Shown here one piece after another: positions 1-8,246 of a stretch of 64,000 nucleotides of DNA. The stretch is from JBGSUZ01 sp963677505 (lineage in GTDB: Bacteria; Bacillota; Clostridia; Peptostreptococcales; Acidaminobacteraceae). Position numbers and translations under genes: made by a program. A model generated the notes under the pieces. That model was given only the letters and a program-made list of their open reading frames with translations. It did not search any database and was not told where the DNA came from. Positions within the stretch are counted from its first letter, which is position 1. Every line of letters starts with the position of its first letter. The DNA lies in assembly GCA_963677505.2 (NCBI GenBank), contig CAXXWB010000004.1:186001-250000 (forward strand). The letters are read 5' to 3'.

Positions 1-1018
1 CATGGCTGTATCCAACCGCAACTAAACCACCAATCTCTTTTACACCAATGATGTTCATATAACTGGCACTGTCTGTTACTTCACAGTATATTGGCACCTT
101 AGGATTTTGATTACCAAATGATCCCCCTATTCCAGCTAAATATTCTTCACCTTTTATTTCTCCAAATGTTTGTACTTGACTAACCTTACTATTATATAAA
201 TTCCCCGATATTCCTCCAGCATATTGCTTTGCCACTAGTGTGGCATCTACACTACACTTTTCTATATTACAATTTGATGTGCCGCCCGCTATTCCACCAG
301 CACCCATTGTTGTAACTGCACTTCCTACTTTAGTTTTCTCTACTTTGATTCCACTAAACTGTGTAACATTTGCCCCACCAACTAGACTCCCTAGATTTGA
401 GTAACCCTCAATTATCGACTCTGTTACACTACAATTAATGTATTTCCCATTTGTACTACTTCCTGCTATTGCACCTACTTGTCCACCACTTCCAGTAACA
501 ATGCACTTAGCTTTATTCATCGTTAAGTTAAGAATCGTACCGTTCATCTTTGAAAATAACCCCAAGGTGGTTGCATTCGCCTTCTCCACTGTCATGTTAC
601 TAATACTAAACCCATTACCATCCAATGTTCCTGTAAATGCTACACTAGCACACAACGGTTCCCACTTAATTCCCGTTAAATCTATGTCGTTCACCAACTT
701 ATAGAATGCAGTTGGTTTATCCTTAATTTTCATAAGGTCATCTGCAGTCCTAATTACATAAGGATCCGTCTCAGTTCCTGTTCCCGGACCTTCTACACTG
801 AGTAGACTCACACTAAGATCCGGAACAATTTGAAAAGCCGAATCAGTTGTCACGTTCAATGTTTGAAATTGCAAATCATTAGTTTGACTGGTTTGTAAAT
901 CTTCAGCAGTTCCTTTGGTTTCATTTGGAATAGTGTCTTCCACAAATGAATAGCTGGTCATTGTAACAAGCATCACCACAACCAGCATTAAAGATATCAT
1001 CTTTTTAAGTTTATGCAT
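1..1018 (-). CDS. Secreted beta-helix/GLUG-type surface protein, C-terminus outside window
   Basis: The reading frame is open from an ATG at 1018 to the window edge (about 339 codons, incomplete at its C-terminus). The first 25 residues form a Sec signal peptide (MHKLKKMISLMLVVVMLVTM). Around residue 75 comes the pattern GTGTETDPYVI, then a segment ending NDIDLTGIKWEPL and DGNGFSISNMTV, which is the typical start of cell-surface right-handed beta-helix proteins with GLUG-like repeats. After this come short Gly/Asn/Ser-rich repeats (GAIAGSS, GSLVGG, GGIAGG, GGISGN), one beta-helix rung each. Such proteins are exported and often act as adhesins or wall-associated proteins; the ligand is unknown. 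GAGAGTAAAA precedes the start. It has its own promoter and a long leader. Confidence 0.8.
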   Translation of the reverse strand, partial: MHKLKKMISLMLVVVMLVTMTSYSFVEDTIPNETKGTAEDLQTSQTNDLQFQTLNVTTDSAFQIVPDLSVSLLSVEGPGTGTETDPYVIRTADDLMKIKDKPTAFYKLVNDIDLTGIKWEPLCASVAFTGTLDGNGFSISNMTVEKANATTLGLFSKMNGTILNLTMNKAKCIVTGSGGQVGAIAGSSTNGKYINCSVTESIIEGYSNLGSLVGGANVTQFSGIKVEKTKVGSAVTTMGAGGIAGGTSNCNIEKCSVDATLVAKQYAGGISGNLYNSKVSQVQTFGEIKGEEYLAGIGGSFGNQNPKVPIYCEVTDSASYMNIIGVKEIGGLVAVGYSH

Positions 1019-1152
1019 TTTTACTCTCCTATGCCTTTCTAAGATTTTTCATCTTAATAGTTCTGTTCTGTCATTTTTACTTATTTGTCAAAAATCACTC
1101 CTTAAAAAATACTCAATTTTTTTCTACAGTCCCCCCATTTCAATATTTATCT

Positions 1153-1171
1153 TAATAGCTCATAGCTATTA
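1153..1171. repeat. Perfect 8-bp inverted repeat in the leader
   Basis: TAATAGCT and AGCTATTA flank a 3-base spacer. It lies inside the predicted leader of the surface protein gene, about 100 nt downstream of the proposed start of transcription. It could be an operator or an RNA hairpin; there is no T tract, so it is not an intrinsic terminator. Confidence 0.4.
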
Positions 1172-1274
1172 CCAACTTAGAAACGCTTGTAAAAGTAGCA
1201 CATTTTACTTATTTGTATTTATTTTCAAAATATGTAATTATACCAATTTATGCCTTATTTTTGAATCCTTATAT

Positions 1275-1303
1275 ATATTATTTATTTTATATACAAATGT
1301 CAA
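1275..1303 (-). promoter_or_regulatory. Sigma-A promoter with long leader for the surface protein
   Basis: On the minus strand TTGACA (1303-1298) and TAATAT (1280-1275) are separated by 17 bases. Transcription would begin near 1268, leaving a leader of about 250 nt before the ATG at 1018. The gene-free stretch 1019-1391 thus holds this promoter, the leader with a perfect inverted repeat at 1153-1171, and the terminator of the upstream operon at 1339-1362. I recognise no known riboswitch class in the leader. Confidence 0.5.
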
Positions 1304-1338
1304 CGAAAAGCTTTAACCTCGCACCTATTTTTAAGCAC

Positions 1339-1362
1339 AAAAAAAGCCGCTGAATCAGCGGC
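1339..1362 (-). terminator. Intrinsic terminator of the EET operon
   Basis: On the minus strand a GC-rich hairpin (GCCGCT/AGCGGC) is followed by a run of seven T. It lies about 30 bases after the dmkA-like stop codon and ends the pplA-ndh2-dmkB-dmkA transcription unit. Confidence 0.85.
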
Positions 1363-1391
1363 AATATCTTTATCTATTCACTTCCCTCAAC

Positions 1392-2342
1392 CTACCTAAA
1401 CAAAATCGCAAAAACCCAAGTCAAAGCATAACAGCCATTAATCAGTAAAAAATTCTTAACCGCATTGGCAAAGTTTTTCTCTTTGACAGGCTCTAAAATC
1501 AATTGTTTGGTTTGCTTATAAACGATTGGAATCGTTATAAGGGTCAACCCCGTCCAACTAGGGGTTAAGCCAATGGCAATATTTAATACAATCAAAATGT
1601 ATATTATGCCATAAGAAGCGCCAAAGAGCTTTAAACTCCAAGTCTTTCCAAGGGAAATCGGCAAGGTATAGCGGTGGTTTTTCCAGTCTTCTTCCATATC
1701 GCAGATGTTATTAGCAAACATAATATCACCGATTCCAATAACAAAAGGCATTGAAATAAGAAGGAGTCTGGCAAATTCAAAAAGGTTAATATCTATCAAC
1801 AAATGCCCATCAAGTCCCAAGTTTACCATCAGCCAAGAAGGGTCTAATACTTGAATGTACACGGCTAAAAAAAGTATGCCGAAGCCCATGGTTAGACCTG
1901 AGACAATTTCTCCAAAAGGCGTTCTAGATATTGGCATTGGACCATAGGTATAGCCAATACCAATGAGGAAGGCAATTGCTCCAATCACTAAGACCAGCCA
2001 GTCCGTTCTTAAAAACAACAACAGCCCTAAAGCGGTTGCTATGACCAGTAAACCGACAATAACACCCTTTACCGACTGGATGTTGAGCTTATCTCTCACA
2101 ATGGCGTTATGTCCATTATAGCCATAACCTTCTGTATGAAGGGCCTTCTCATAATCCATGTAGTTGTTGATGGCTGTGGTGGCCATATCTATACATAGGA
2201 GTGAAGACCACATCAACAAGAAATTCACAAGGTCAAAGCTGCCATAGTAATAAAGGGCAACCAATGTCCCTACCACTAAAGGTACTTGGCTGGCAACTTT
2301 TGTTTGAATTTCTACCAGTTTAAAAAAACTCTTTATATTCAT
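1392..2342 (-). CDS. dmkA: UbiA-family DHNA polyprenyltransferase (DmkA/MenA-like)
   Basis: Integral membrane prenyltransferase of 316 residues with about eight hydrophobic segments. The first prenyl-diphosphate/Mg motif appears as NNYMDYE (about residue 59) and the second as NNICDMEEDW (about residue 211), both typical of UbiA/MenA enzymes. The family joins a polyprenyl chain to 1,4-dihydroxy-2-naphthoate to make demethylmenaquinone. It is the last gene of a unit with dmkB and ndh2, matching the Listeria EET locus, where this quinone branch serves extracellular electron transfer rather than respiration. The substrate is inferred from neighbours; a general MenA role is the alternative. The start has an AGAGGGAAG ribosome site and lies 11 bases after dmkB. 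Confidence 0.85.
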   Translation of the reverse strand: MNIKSFFKLVEIQTKVASQVPLVVGTLVALYYYGSFDLVNFLLMWSSLLCIDMATTAINNYMDYEKALHTEGYGYNGHNAIVRDKLNIQSVKGVIVGLLVIATALGLLLFLRTDWLVLVIGAIAFLIGIGYTYGPMPISRTPFGEIVSGLTMGFGILFLAVYIQVLDPSWLMVNLGLDGHLLIDINLFEFARLLLISMPFVIGIGDIMFANNICDMEEDWKNHRYTLPISLGKTWSLKLFGASYGIIYILIVLNIAIGLTPSWTGLTLITIPIVYKQTKQLILEPVKEKNFANAVKNFLLINGCYALTWVFAILFR

Positions 2343-2353
2343 AATACTTCCCT

Positions 2354-3397
2354 CTACATTTGTCTTTCAAGCAAGTCTGAAATTTGCTCGTTTAAAATCC
2401 TCTTTGTTGGGTGATTCGGCAACCTATTTAGGTATCTTATAGCTCTTTTTGTATATTTATGCGCGTATTGTGCAGCAGATTCATCGGCATGGGTCTGTTG
2501 AACAATTTCTACAATAGCCATAAAGATATCTGGACCTAAGTCATCACTTTCAAGCAAAGCCGTCAAGTCAGCCGCCTTATGAGTTTTCAGCGCTAAATGA
2601 ATCGGTAAATTGATATTACCTTGGGAAAGGTCTTTGTAGGCTTCCTTCCCTATTTTATGGTCCTCTTTATAGTCTAAAAGATCGTCTACAATTTGGAAGG
2701 CCATGCCCATGTTGTAACCTACTTTCCCAAGATCGCTGGCCATTTTTTTGCTACAGTTGTTTTCAATAGCACCTGCATAAAAACTGAGTGCAAATAGGGC
2801 TGCAGTCTTAGAAGCTATAATTTTAAAATAATTGCGTAGGTCTGGCTTCAGAACATGTCGGCTGTGGTATTGCTTAATTTCTCCAATACAGACTTGTGCC
2901 ATAGCATCTGCCATGGACTTGAGACCGTCTTTTTCTTCATGGTCTGCCACCATAAGCACGGCTTTGCAAAATAAAAAATCTCCCATATACACCGCGTAAT
3001 CTTTTCCATAAGCACTTTGAACCGAAGGTCTGCCCCTTCGGAGTTTGGCTTCATCAATCACATCGTCGTGAATTAAAGAAGCCATGTGTATGAGCTCAAT
3101 AGCTGCTGCACCCTTGTAAAATCGCATTTGTTTTGGGTTTGAAAGCAGCTCTTCTTTTATTGTCTCAGGATCTTGTGTCGCCAAATGCTGCATTCGCAGT
3201 ATTTCAGCTTCTTCAATGCCAAACCGAGAAGACAAGAGGTAAAACGCTGGTCTCAGCATTTTACCTCTTTGAGATAACCATTCTTCAACCATTTGATCGA
3301 AGCGTTGGTCTTTACTTTTCGTTTGTTTGACCATGAGATCCTGGACGATATTGAGTTCAAGTGTTAATAAGGGATCTTTCCAATAGAGTCCATTCAT
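2354..3397 (-). CDS. dmkB: Long-chain polyprenyl diphosphate synthase (DmkB-like)
   Basis: Trans-isoprenyl diphosphate synthase of 347 residues. The first Asp-rich motif is in LIHDDVIDEAKLRRG (about residue 110) and the second in QIVDDLLDY (about residue 236). The family condenses isopentenyl diphosphate onto an allylic primer to build the menaquinone side chain. Its position between ndh2 and the UbiA prenyltransferase indicates that it supplies the tail for the quinone used by this NADH dehydrogenase, as DmkB does in Listeria. The ribosome site is weak (GGTGAT), and the start is 15 bases after ndh2, so translation may be coupled. Chain length cannot be told from sequence alone. Confidence 0.87.
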   Translation of the reverse strand: MNGLYWKDPLLTLELNIVQDLMVKQTKSKDQRFDQMVEEWLSQRGKMLRPAFYLLSSRFGIEEAEILRMQHLATQDPETIKEELLSNPKQMRFYKGAAAIELIHMASLIHDDVIDEAKLRRGRPSVQSAYGKDYAVYMGDFLFCKAVLMVADHEEKDGLKSMADAMAQVCIGEIKQYHSRHVLKPDLRNYFKIIASKTAALFALSFYAGAIENNCSKKMASDLGKVGYNMGMAFQIVDDLLDYKEDHKIGKEAYKDLSQGNINLPIHLALKTHKAADLTALLESDDLGPDIFMAIVEIVQQTHADESAAQYAHKYTKRAIRYLNRLPNHPTKRILNEQISDLLERQM

Positions 3398-3412
3398 AAT
3401 ATCACCGTCTGT

Positions 3413-5260
3413 CTAGTCAATATACAAGTAGTTTTTCTTAACCCAGCCAAACTTCTTCCATCGCTTTTTAAGCCAAGGTAGGACGTAATAGTCAAGACCA
3501 AAGGTACTGCCTGAACCGCCGATAAGGGCAAATCCACCGAACCAGTACCAAAGCATTTCCACGGGTGCCATACCAGAAGACCAAATCATGAGGCCCATGC
3601 CTACAGAAACAATAGAGGCTAAAGCTGTGAATAGTCCACCGATGAGGGCTAGACCCACTAAAATTTCTGCACAAACCATACCTGCTTGGAATACGCCTGC
3701 AAGTTCTGTAAAATTGTCAGGACCATAGAAAAAGGTATTCATCATCACATCTACCATTGATTTTATAAAATCTGGAACATGGAGAACTGCACCCCAAGCT
3801 TCTGTCCCACCTTCTGCTGTAGCCGAACCTGTCGCCGCAGTCACAGGCCATGTTGGTGATGGTGGAATTAAAAAGATACTGTGGGGGTTTTCGATGATTT
3901 TAGGTAGTTTTGCTAAGCCTTCAAACAGCCATTTAAAGCCTATAAACAGTCTGAGTGGAACTAGCCAAAAGTTTGGTGAAGCCTTTGAGAAATGACCGCC
4001 TACTAAGCTTCTGCGATCTTTTACATGGAAAACTTCATGCATGGCATAAGACCAAATTTTATTAAAGCCTGCAACTTGCAAGAAATAAATCACATTGATG
4101 AAGTGTTTAACAAATAGGGCAAAGAATCCTGAAAGGCTAAAGAACTTGCCAGGCAACCCCAAGTGAGCCAAACCATATTTGCCGCCAATACATACCATCG
4201 CTCCATGGAAAGCAGGCTTATAGGCTTCTTTTTCTTCGCCTTTAAGAGAAGCGATAATATTATGTGCCACAGTTGCAGAAGAATGTTCTGCATTTTCTAC
4301 CATTTGTGGGACAGGTCGCTCTTCCCCTTCAGGTGTGTAGAAAATGTTATCCCCCACCACATAGACGCTGTCATTATTAACAAGATGAAGGTATTCATTG
4401 GTGACTGCTCGGTTTCTTCCCGCTTTTTCAATGTCTACTACACCCATTAAATCACTGCTTTCAACGCCAGCCGCCCATATCACCGTTTGAGTCGGTATTT
4501 TTCTGTTGTCTTTACCAACAAGAGCATAATCTTTTCCCATTTCGTTTATGCCCGTGCTGGTCATAACCTCTACGCCCATTCTCGTTAGACGTCTTACGCC
4601 TTTTCGAATGAGTTTATCTGGGAAAATAGTCAGTATTTTCGGAAGGACATCCAGTGCCATCAATCTGACTTCATCAGGGTTTACATCATAGTCCTGACAG
4701 AGGCGTCCTTTGTATTCTGCCAGTTCCCCAATCATTTCTATGCCCGTAAAACCACAGCCGACTACCACAAATGTTAAAAGTTCTCTTCTTTTGGCTTCAT
4801 CTTTTGTGACTTCTGCCATTCGGAAGCATTTAAGAATTTGTTCTTTCAATAAAATGGCGTCTTCATAACTCCACAATTTAAAACTGTGTTCTTCTGCGTC
4901 TTTCGTCCCAAAGAAGGTTGGCTTTGAGCCTGTTCCTAAAACTAAATAATCATATGAATAATTTCCGTCTTTTGCAACAACCACTTTTTTATCAAAATCC
5001 ACAGAGGTGACTTCATCTAGTACAACGCTCACTTTTCTGCCTGCAAAAATTTTCTTAAGGCTAATCTTAATGGCATCTTGTGGTACGCGATCTGCTACGA
5101 CTTCATGGAGTTCCGTCAACATGGTGTGGTAGGAATTTTTATCAATCAAGGTCACGGTGACCTCTTCTCTCATCTTCTTTACTTTTTTCGCAAGCTTTTT
5201 AGCTGCCAACACGCCACCATAGCCAGCGCCTATAATCACGATCTTTTTGCATTCACTCAT
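3413..5260 (-). CDS. ndh2: Type II NADH dehydrogenase with DoxX-like membrane domain (Ndh2 of EET)
   Basis: Protein of 615 residues in two parts. Residues 1-400 are a two-dinucleotide-fold flavoprotein: FAD site GAGYGGVLAAKKL at the N-terminus, NADH site VVVGCGFTGIEMIGEL near 166, and the FAD-contacting VYVVGDN near 300. Residues about 435-590 are hydrophobic and DoxX-like (RLFIGFKWLFEGLAKLP, then AEILVGLALIGGLF). Ordinary NDH-2 is about 400 residues; the extra membrane part is a hallmark of Ndh2 in flavin-based EET loci, which passes electrons from NADH to a dedicated quinone pool. The start has a strong GGGGGAGG site. It is separated from pplA by a terminator, so pplA is probably expressed more strongly. 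Confidence 0.9.
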   Translation of the reverse strand: MSECKKIVIIGAGYGGVLAAKKLAKKVKKMREEVTVTLIDKNSYHTMLTELHEVVADRVPQDAIKISLKKIFAGRKVSVVLDEVTSVDFDKKVVVAKDGNYSYDYLVLGTGSKPTFFGTKDAEEHSFKLWSYEDAILLKEQILKCFRMAEVTKDEAKRRELLTFVVVGCGFTGIEMIGELAEYKGRLCQDYDVNPDEVRLMALDVLPKILTIFPDKLIRKGVRRLTRMGVEVMTSTGINEMGKDYALVGKDNRKIPTQTVIWAAGVESSDLMGVVDIEKAGRNRAVTNEYLHLVNNDSVYVVGDNIFYTPEGEERPVPQMVENAEHSSATVAHNIIASLKGEEKEAYKPAFHGAMVCIGGKYGLAHLGLPGKFFSLSGFFALFVKHFINVIYFLQVAGFNKIWSYAMHEVFHVKDRRSLVGGHFSKASPNFWLVPLRLFIGFKWLFEGLAKLPKIIENPHSIFLIPPSPTWPVTAATGSATAEGGTEAWGAVLHVPDFIKSMVDVMMNTFFYGPDNFTELAGVFQAGMVCAEILVGLALIGGLFTALASIVSVGMGLMIWSSGMAPVEMLWYWFGGFALIGGSGSTFGLDYYVLPWLKKRWKKFGWVKKNYLYID

Positions 5261-5346
5261 TTTGGGACCTCCCCCAGTTTGTCTCTTGACGATGTTCTGT
5301 CAATATATAATCTTCTCTCATTGGCCACAAGAGAATGGTTTATCAT

Positions 5347-5382
5347 AAAAAAACAGGTTGAGCAATTTACACTCAACCCGTT
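5347..5382 (-). terminator. Terminator between pplA and ndh2
   Basis: On the minus strand an 11-bp stem (one G-T pair) with a 9-base loop is followed by seven T. It starts 6 bases after the pplA stop codon. As no clear separate promoter for ndh2 was seen in the 128-base gap, it probably sets a ratio of abundant lipoprotein to less abundant membrane enzymes through partial readthrough. Confidence 0.85.
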
Positions 5383-5388
5383 ATCACA

Positions 5389-6267
5389 CTATTTAGCAGC
5401 GCTAAGTGCTTCCGTAGCTAATTGGGTAAATTCGCCTACAGCCATCGTTACGCTTGCAATCGCATCTGTTTTGCCTTCAGCATTTACTGCAATCCCATCT
5501 GCTGCTTGCTTTTCAAGTAAAAAGCCTTCTGCAGCTGCTGCTTGTTCATGCCAAGGTGCTTTTGCGCCACCTTTTTCTACCATTGGGTATTTGCCTTCAA
5601 TGGAAGCAGTTTTTTTGTCATTGCCGTCTTTATCTACGCCTGACCAGAACACTGAAATAATGTTGCCGTTAGCAATCACTATATCCATAGTCCCTTTCCA
5701 GCCAGTTTTGGCGTCAAAATCTTTACCTTCCGCATGGTAAGTACCATCTTTATATGTTCCAGCGGTTGCTGGACCTGCTGTAAGCGCTTTATCTGCAAGT
5801 AGGGCAAAGTCCCCAACTGCCATGGTAACGCTTGAAACTGCGTCAGTTTTGCCTTCAGCATTAACTGTAATTGCTTTAGGATCTTGTTTTTCGATTAAGA
5901 ATTTTTCCATTTCAGCAGCTTGTTCGTGCCAAGGTGCTTTTGCGCCACCTTTTTCTACCATTGGGTATTTGCCTGTCTGTGAAGCCGTCTTTTTATCAAC
6001 GCCTATTTTGTTGCTGATACCATTCCAATTTGCGGAAACGATTTTGCCATCTTTTACTTCAAGAAGTACCGTTGATTTCCAGCCTGTTTTTGCGTCGTAT
6101 GTATCACCTTGTGCATAGTACATACCGTCTGCCCATTTTGCCGTTTCAGTTGTAGTTTCCGCTGGTGCAGGAGTTGGTGCAGGTGTTTCAGCTTGCTTGG
6201 CGCCACAACCAGCAAGTGCTGACGCTGCTAATAACAAAGTCATTAGTAGTGCTAAATGCTTCTTCAT
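5389..6267 (-). CDS. pplA: Flavin-carrying lipoprotein with two FMN-binding domains (PplA-like)
   Basis: The start is the ATG at 6267, seven bases after GGAGG; earlier in-frame ATGs overlap the ribosome site. The signal peptide ends in the lipobox LAGC, so the protein is lipid-anchored outside the membrane. A Pro/Thr/Glu-rich linker is followed by two near-identical FMN-binding domains (about residues 45-165 and 170-290). Each ends in a candidate flavinylation site, DAVSSVT and DAIASVT; the Thr sits where FMN is attached in the family motif (D-x-x-S/T-G-A-T), but the Gly-Ala is changed. Listeria PplA also has two flavinylation sites and hands electrons to extracellular acceptors. The transferase FmnB/ApbE is not in the window. 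Confidence 0.85.
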   Translation of the reverse strand: MKKHLALLMTLLLAASALAGCGAKQAETPAPTPAPAETTTETAKWADGMYYAQGDTYDAKTGWKSTVLLEVKDGKIVSANWNGISNKIGVDKKTASQTGKYPMVEKGGAKAPWHEQAAEMEKFLIEKQDPKAITVNAEGKTDAVSSVTMAVGDFALLADKALTAGPATAGTYKDGTYHAEGKDFDAKTGWKGTMDIVIANGNIISVFWSGVDKDGNDKKTASIEGKYPMVEKGGAKAPWHEQAAAAEGFLLEKQAADGIAVNAEGKTDAIASVTMAVGEFTQLATEALSAAK

Positions 6268-6360
6268 TTTCATTCCTCCCATACTTGTGTTAAACCTTTG
6301 TGAAGTAAAATTAACGATTGTCTTTTCAATATGAAACTTAATTTTGTAAGAAGGTCCAAT

Positions 6361-6375
6361 TGAAAATAACTATCA
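6361..6375 (-). promoter_or_regulatory. Fur-like operator downstream of the pplA promoter
   Basis: TGATAGT-T-ATTTTCA on the minus strand is a 7-1-7 inverted repeat with two mismatches to the Fur consensus half-site TGATAAT. It lies about 10-25 bases downstream of the predicted start of transcription, where a repressor would block RNA polymerase. This suggests iron control of the EET locus; it is an inference from one site. Confidence 0.4.
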
Positions 6376-6390
6376 TTACTCATCAACTTA

Positions 6391-6419
6391 ATTATAATAT
6401 TAACAAAAGCCTATATCAA
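6391..6419 (-). promoter_or_regulatory. Sigma-A promoter of pplA
   Basis: TTGATA (6419-6414), a 17-base spacer and a perfect TATAAT (6396-6391) on the minus strand, giving a start near 6384 and a leader of about 115 nt before pplA. Confidence 0.7.
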
Positions 6420-6446
6420 GAATTATTTCGGGACACTAATGAAAAG

Positions 6447-6477
6447 AAAAGCTTTGCACTTTCCCTAAAAAGCTTTT
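6447..6477 (-). terminator. Probable terminator after ribH
   Basis: AAAAGCTTT and its complement form a stem around a 13-base loop, followed on the minus strand by CTTTTC, about 40 bases after the ribH stop. It is A/T-rich and therefore a weaker terminator than others here, but it separates the rib operon from the pplA promoter. Confidence 0.45.
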
Positions 6478-6518
6478 AAACAGGCTTCCTTACTATATAT
6501 TCCATATTGCCAGGCCTC

Positions 6519-7004
6519 TTAAACATTTTCGTTGGAATCATCAATATTTTTAAGTAAATTTGCCATTTCAATAGCGGTCATAGCGGCGTCAAATCCCTTA
6601 TTCCCTGCCTTTGTTCCTGCACGTTCAATGGCCTGTTCAATGGTATCTGTGGTCAGTACGCCAAAAATTACTGGTACGCCTGTTGCTAAACTCACCTGTG
6701 CCACACCTTTTGAAACTTCGCCACTGACCACTTCAAAGTGAGGTGTTGCCCCCCGAATCACAGCTCCAAGGGTAATTACCGCATCATATTCACCACTCTT
6801 TGCCATTTTTTGAGCCACTAGAGGAATCTCAAAAGCGCCTGGTGCCCATACGACTTTCATGTTTTCCTCTGAAACGCCATGTCTCTTTAGGCCATCTATA
6901 GCGCCGCCTAAGAGTTTTGAACCGATGAGTTCATTGAACCGACCTACAATAATGCCAATTTTTAAACCTTCACCTTGGAACATACCTTCAATTGTTTTAA
7001 CCAT
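6519..7004 (-). CDS. ribH: 6,7-dimethyl-8-ribityllumazine synthase
   Basis: Lumazine synthase of 161 residues, normal length. It joins 5-amino-6-ribitylaminouracil to dihydroxybutanone phosphate in the cytoplasm. Family motifs are present: GRFNELI near the N-terminus, WAPGAFEIPL (residues about 49-58), GAVIRGATPHFE (about 81-92) with the catalytic His, and FGVLTTDT (about 114-121). It is the last gene of ribD-ribE-ribBA-ribH; AAGGAG precedes the ATG, 21 bases after ribBA. Control is by the FMN riboswitch upstream of ribD. Confidence 0.97.
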   Translation of the reverse strand: MVKTIEGMFQGEGLKIGIIVGRFNELIGSKLLGGAIDGLKRHGVSEENMKVVWAPGAFEIPLVAQKMAKSGEYDAVITLGAVIRGATPHFEVVSGEVSKGVAQVSLATGVPVIFGVLTTDTIEQAIERAGTKAGNKGFDAAMTAIEMANLLKNIDDSNENV

Positions 7005-7025
7005 TTTCTTATTCTCCTTTTTGAA

Positions 7026-8246
7026 TTAAATAGTATAAGGGATGTGATTCATTTTTTCGATTTTCGTTTGAATATATGCTTTATTTTCTTCAAATATTTC
7101 AACCTTTTTTTCCAAACGCGATGCAACATGAATGCCACTTAACTTTAGTGCCGTAACTTTTTCAGGGTTGTTAGTCATAAGTTGAACATTGGAAGCCCCC
7201 AAAGCATGGAGCATTGCCCCGCCTACACTATAGTCTCTAAGGTCTGCCTCAAATCCAAGGGCTAAGTTGGCACTGACGGTGTCATACCCCTGTTCTTGGA
7301 GTTCGTAGCACTTAAGCTTGTTAATGAGTCCAATGCCTCTGCCTTCCTGTCTCAGATAAATAAGAATTCCGCTCCCTTTTTCAGCAATAGACTTAAGGGC
7401 TTGGTCCAGTTGCTGACCGCAGTCACATCTTTTAGAGCCAAAAACGTCTCCTGTCAGACATTCTGAATGGACCCTTACCAGTATGGGTTCCTCTTGCTCT
7501 GTCACATCTCCCATAACCAATGCCACATGGTGCCCGCCATCTCTGTGATCTACAAAACCATAGCTTTTAAAGTCTCCATAAGCTGTTGGCATTTTTGTCT
7601 CTGTCGCTTGTTCTAACCAATCAAATGATTTTACGGCCCCTTGCTCCTTTCGGTAAGCCGCTAAGGCTTCAATGGTCATCATTTTTAAGCCATGCTTCTT
7701 GGCAAAGACTATAAGTTCAGGCAATCTCGCCATGGTGCCATCCTCGTTGAGAATTTCACAAATAACCGCCGCACCTTGACAGCCAGCCATTTTTGCCAAA
7801 TCCACAGAAGCTTCCGTATGACCTCTTCTTACCAGTACGCCCCCTTCTTTGGCCGCCAAAGGGAAGATATGCCCTGGTCGTTTAAAATCATCTGCACTCA
7901 CCCCTGCAGAAACGGTTTTGAGAATCGTTGCTGCTCTGTCGTGAGCTGAAATACCTGTACTGCCGTTGTCTACATCAATTGAAACGGTAAAAGCGGTTCC
8001 AAAGGGGTCTGTATTTAACCCTACCATAGGGTTAAGTTCCAATTTTTCGATCATTTGTTTCTCAAGGGGCATGCAGATTAAACCTCTCCCATACTTTGCC
8101 ATGAAGTTAATCGCTTCTGGTGTCACCTTCTCTGCAATCATTACCAAATCCCCTTCGTTTTCACGGTTGGGATCATCCACAACGACTACCATTTCACCTT
8201 GTTTTAATCCCTCAAGAACGCTTCCAATGTGGCTAAATTCAAACAT
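7026..8246 (-). CDS. ribBA: Bifunctional DHBP synthase / GTP cyclohydrolase II
   Basis: A 406-residue fusion. The N-terminal half (1-200) is 3,4-dihydroxy-2-butanone-4-phosphate synthase, with VVVDDPNRENEGDLV near residue 21 and RRGHTEASVDL near 139. The C-terminal half is GTP cyclohydrolase II with the zinc site C-x10-C-x-C in the stretch SECLTGDVFGSKRCDCGQQL and the loop RQEGRGIGL. Together they make both precursors of riboflavin. AAGGAGG precedes the ATG; the start lies 43 bases inside the 3' end of ribE, so translation is coupled. Confidence 0.97.
   Translation of the reverse strand: MFEFSHIGSVLEGLKQGEMVVVVDDPNRENEGDLVMIAEKVTPEAINFMAKYGRGLICMPLEKQMIEKLELNPMVGLNTDPFGTAFTVSIDVDNGSTGISAHDRAATILKTVSAGVSADDFKRPGHIFPLAAKEGGVLVRRGHTEASVDLAKMAGCQGAAVICEILNEDGTMARLPELIVFAKKHGLKMMTIEALAAYRKEQGAVKSFDWLEQATETKMPTAYGDFKSYGFVDHRDGGHHVALVMGDVTEQEEPILVRVHSECLTGDVFGSKRCDCGQQLDQALKSIAEKGSGILIYLRQEGRGIGLINKLKCYELQEQGYDTVSANLALGFEADLRDYSVGGAMLHALGASNVQLMTNNPEKVTALKLSGIHVASRLEKKVEIFEENKAYIQTKIEKMNHIPYTI

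Noticed and set aside
438..704. Plus-strand open frame of 88 codons at the left edge
   Set aside because: It lies antisense inside the secreted beta-helix gene, has no ribosome site and no recognisable protein; it is a shadow frame.
5078..5740. 220-codon plus-strand frame across ndh2 start and pplA end
   Set aside because: It is antisense to two clearly coding genes and crosses their terminator; its composition follows the complementary strand.
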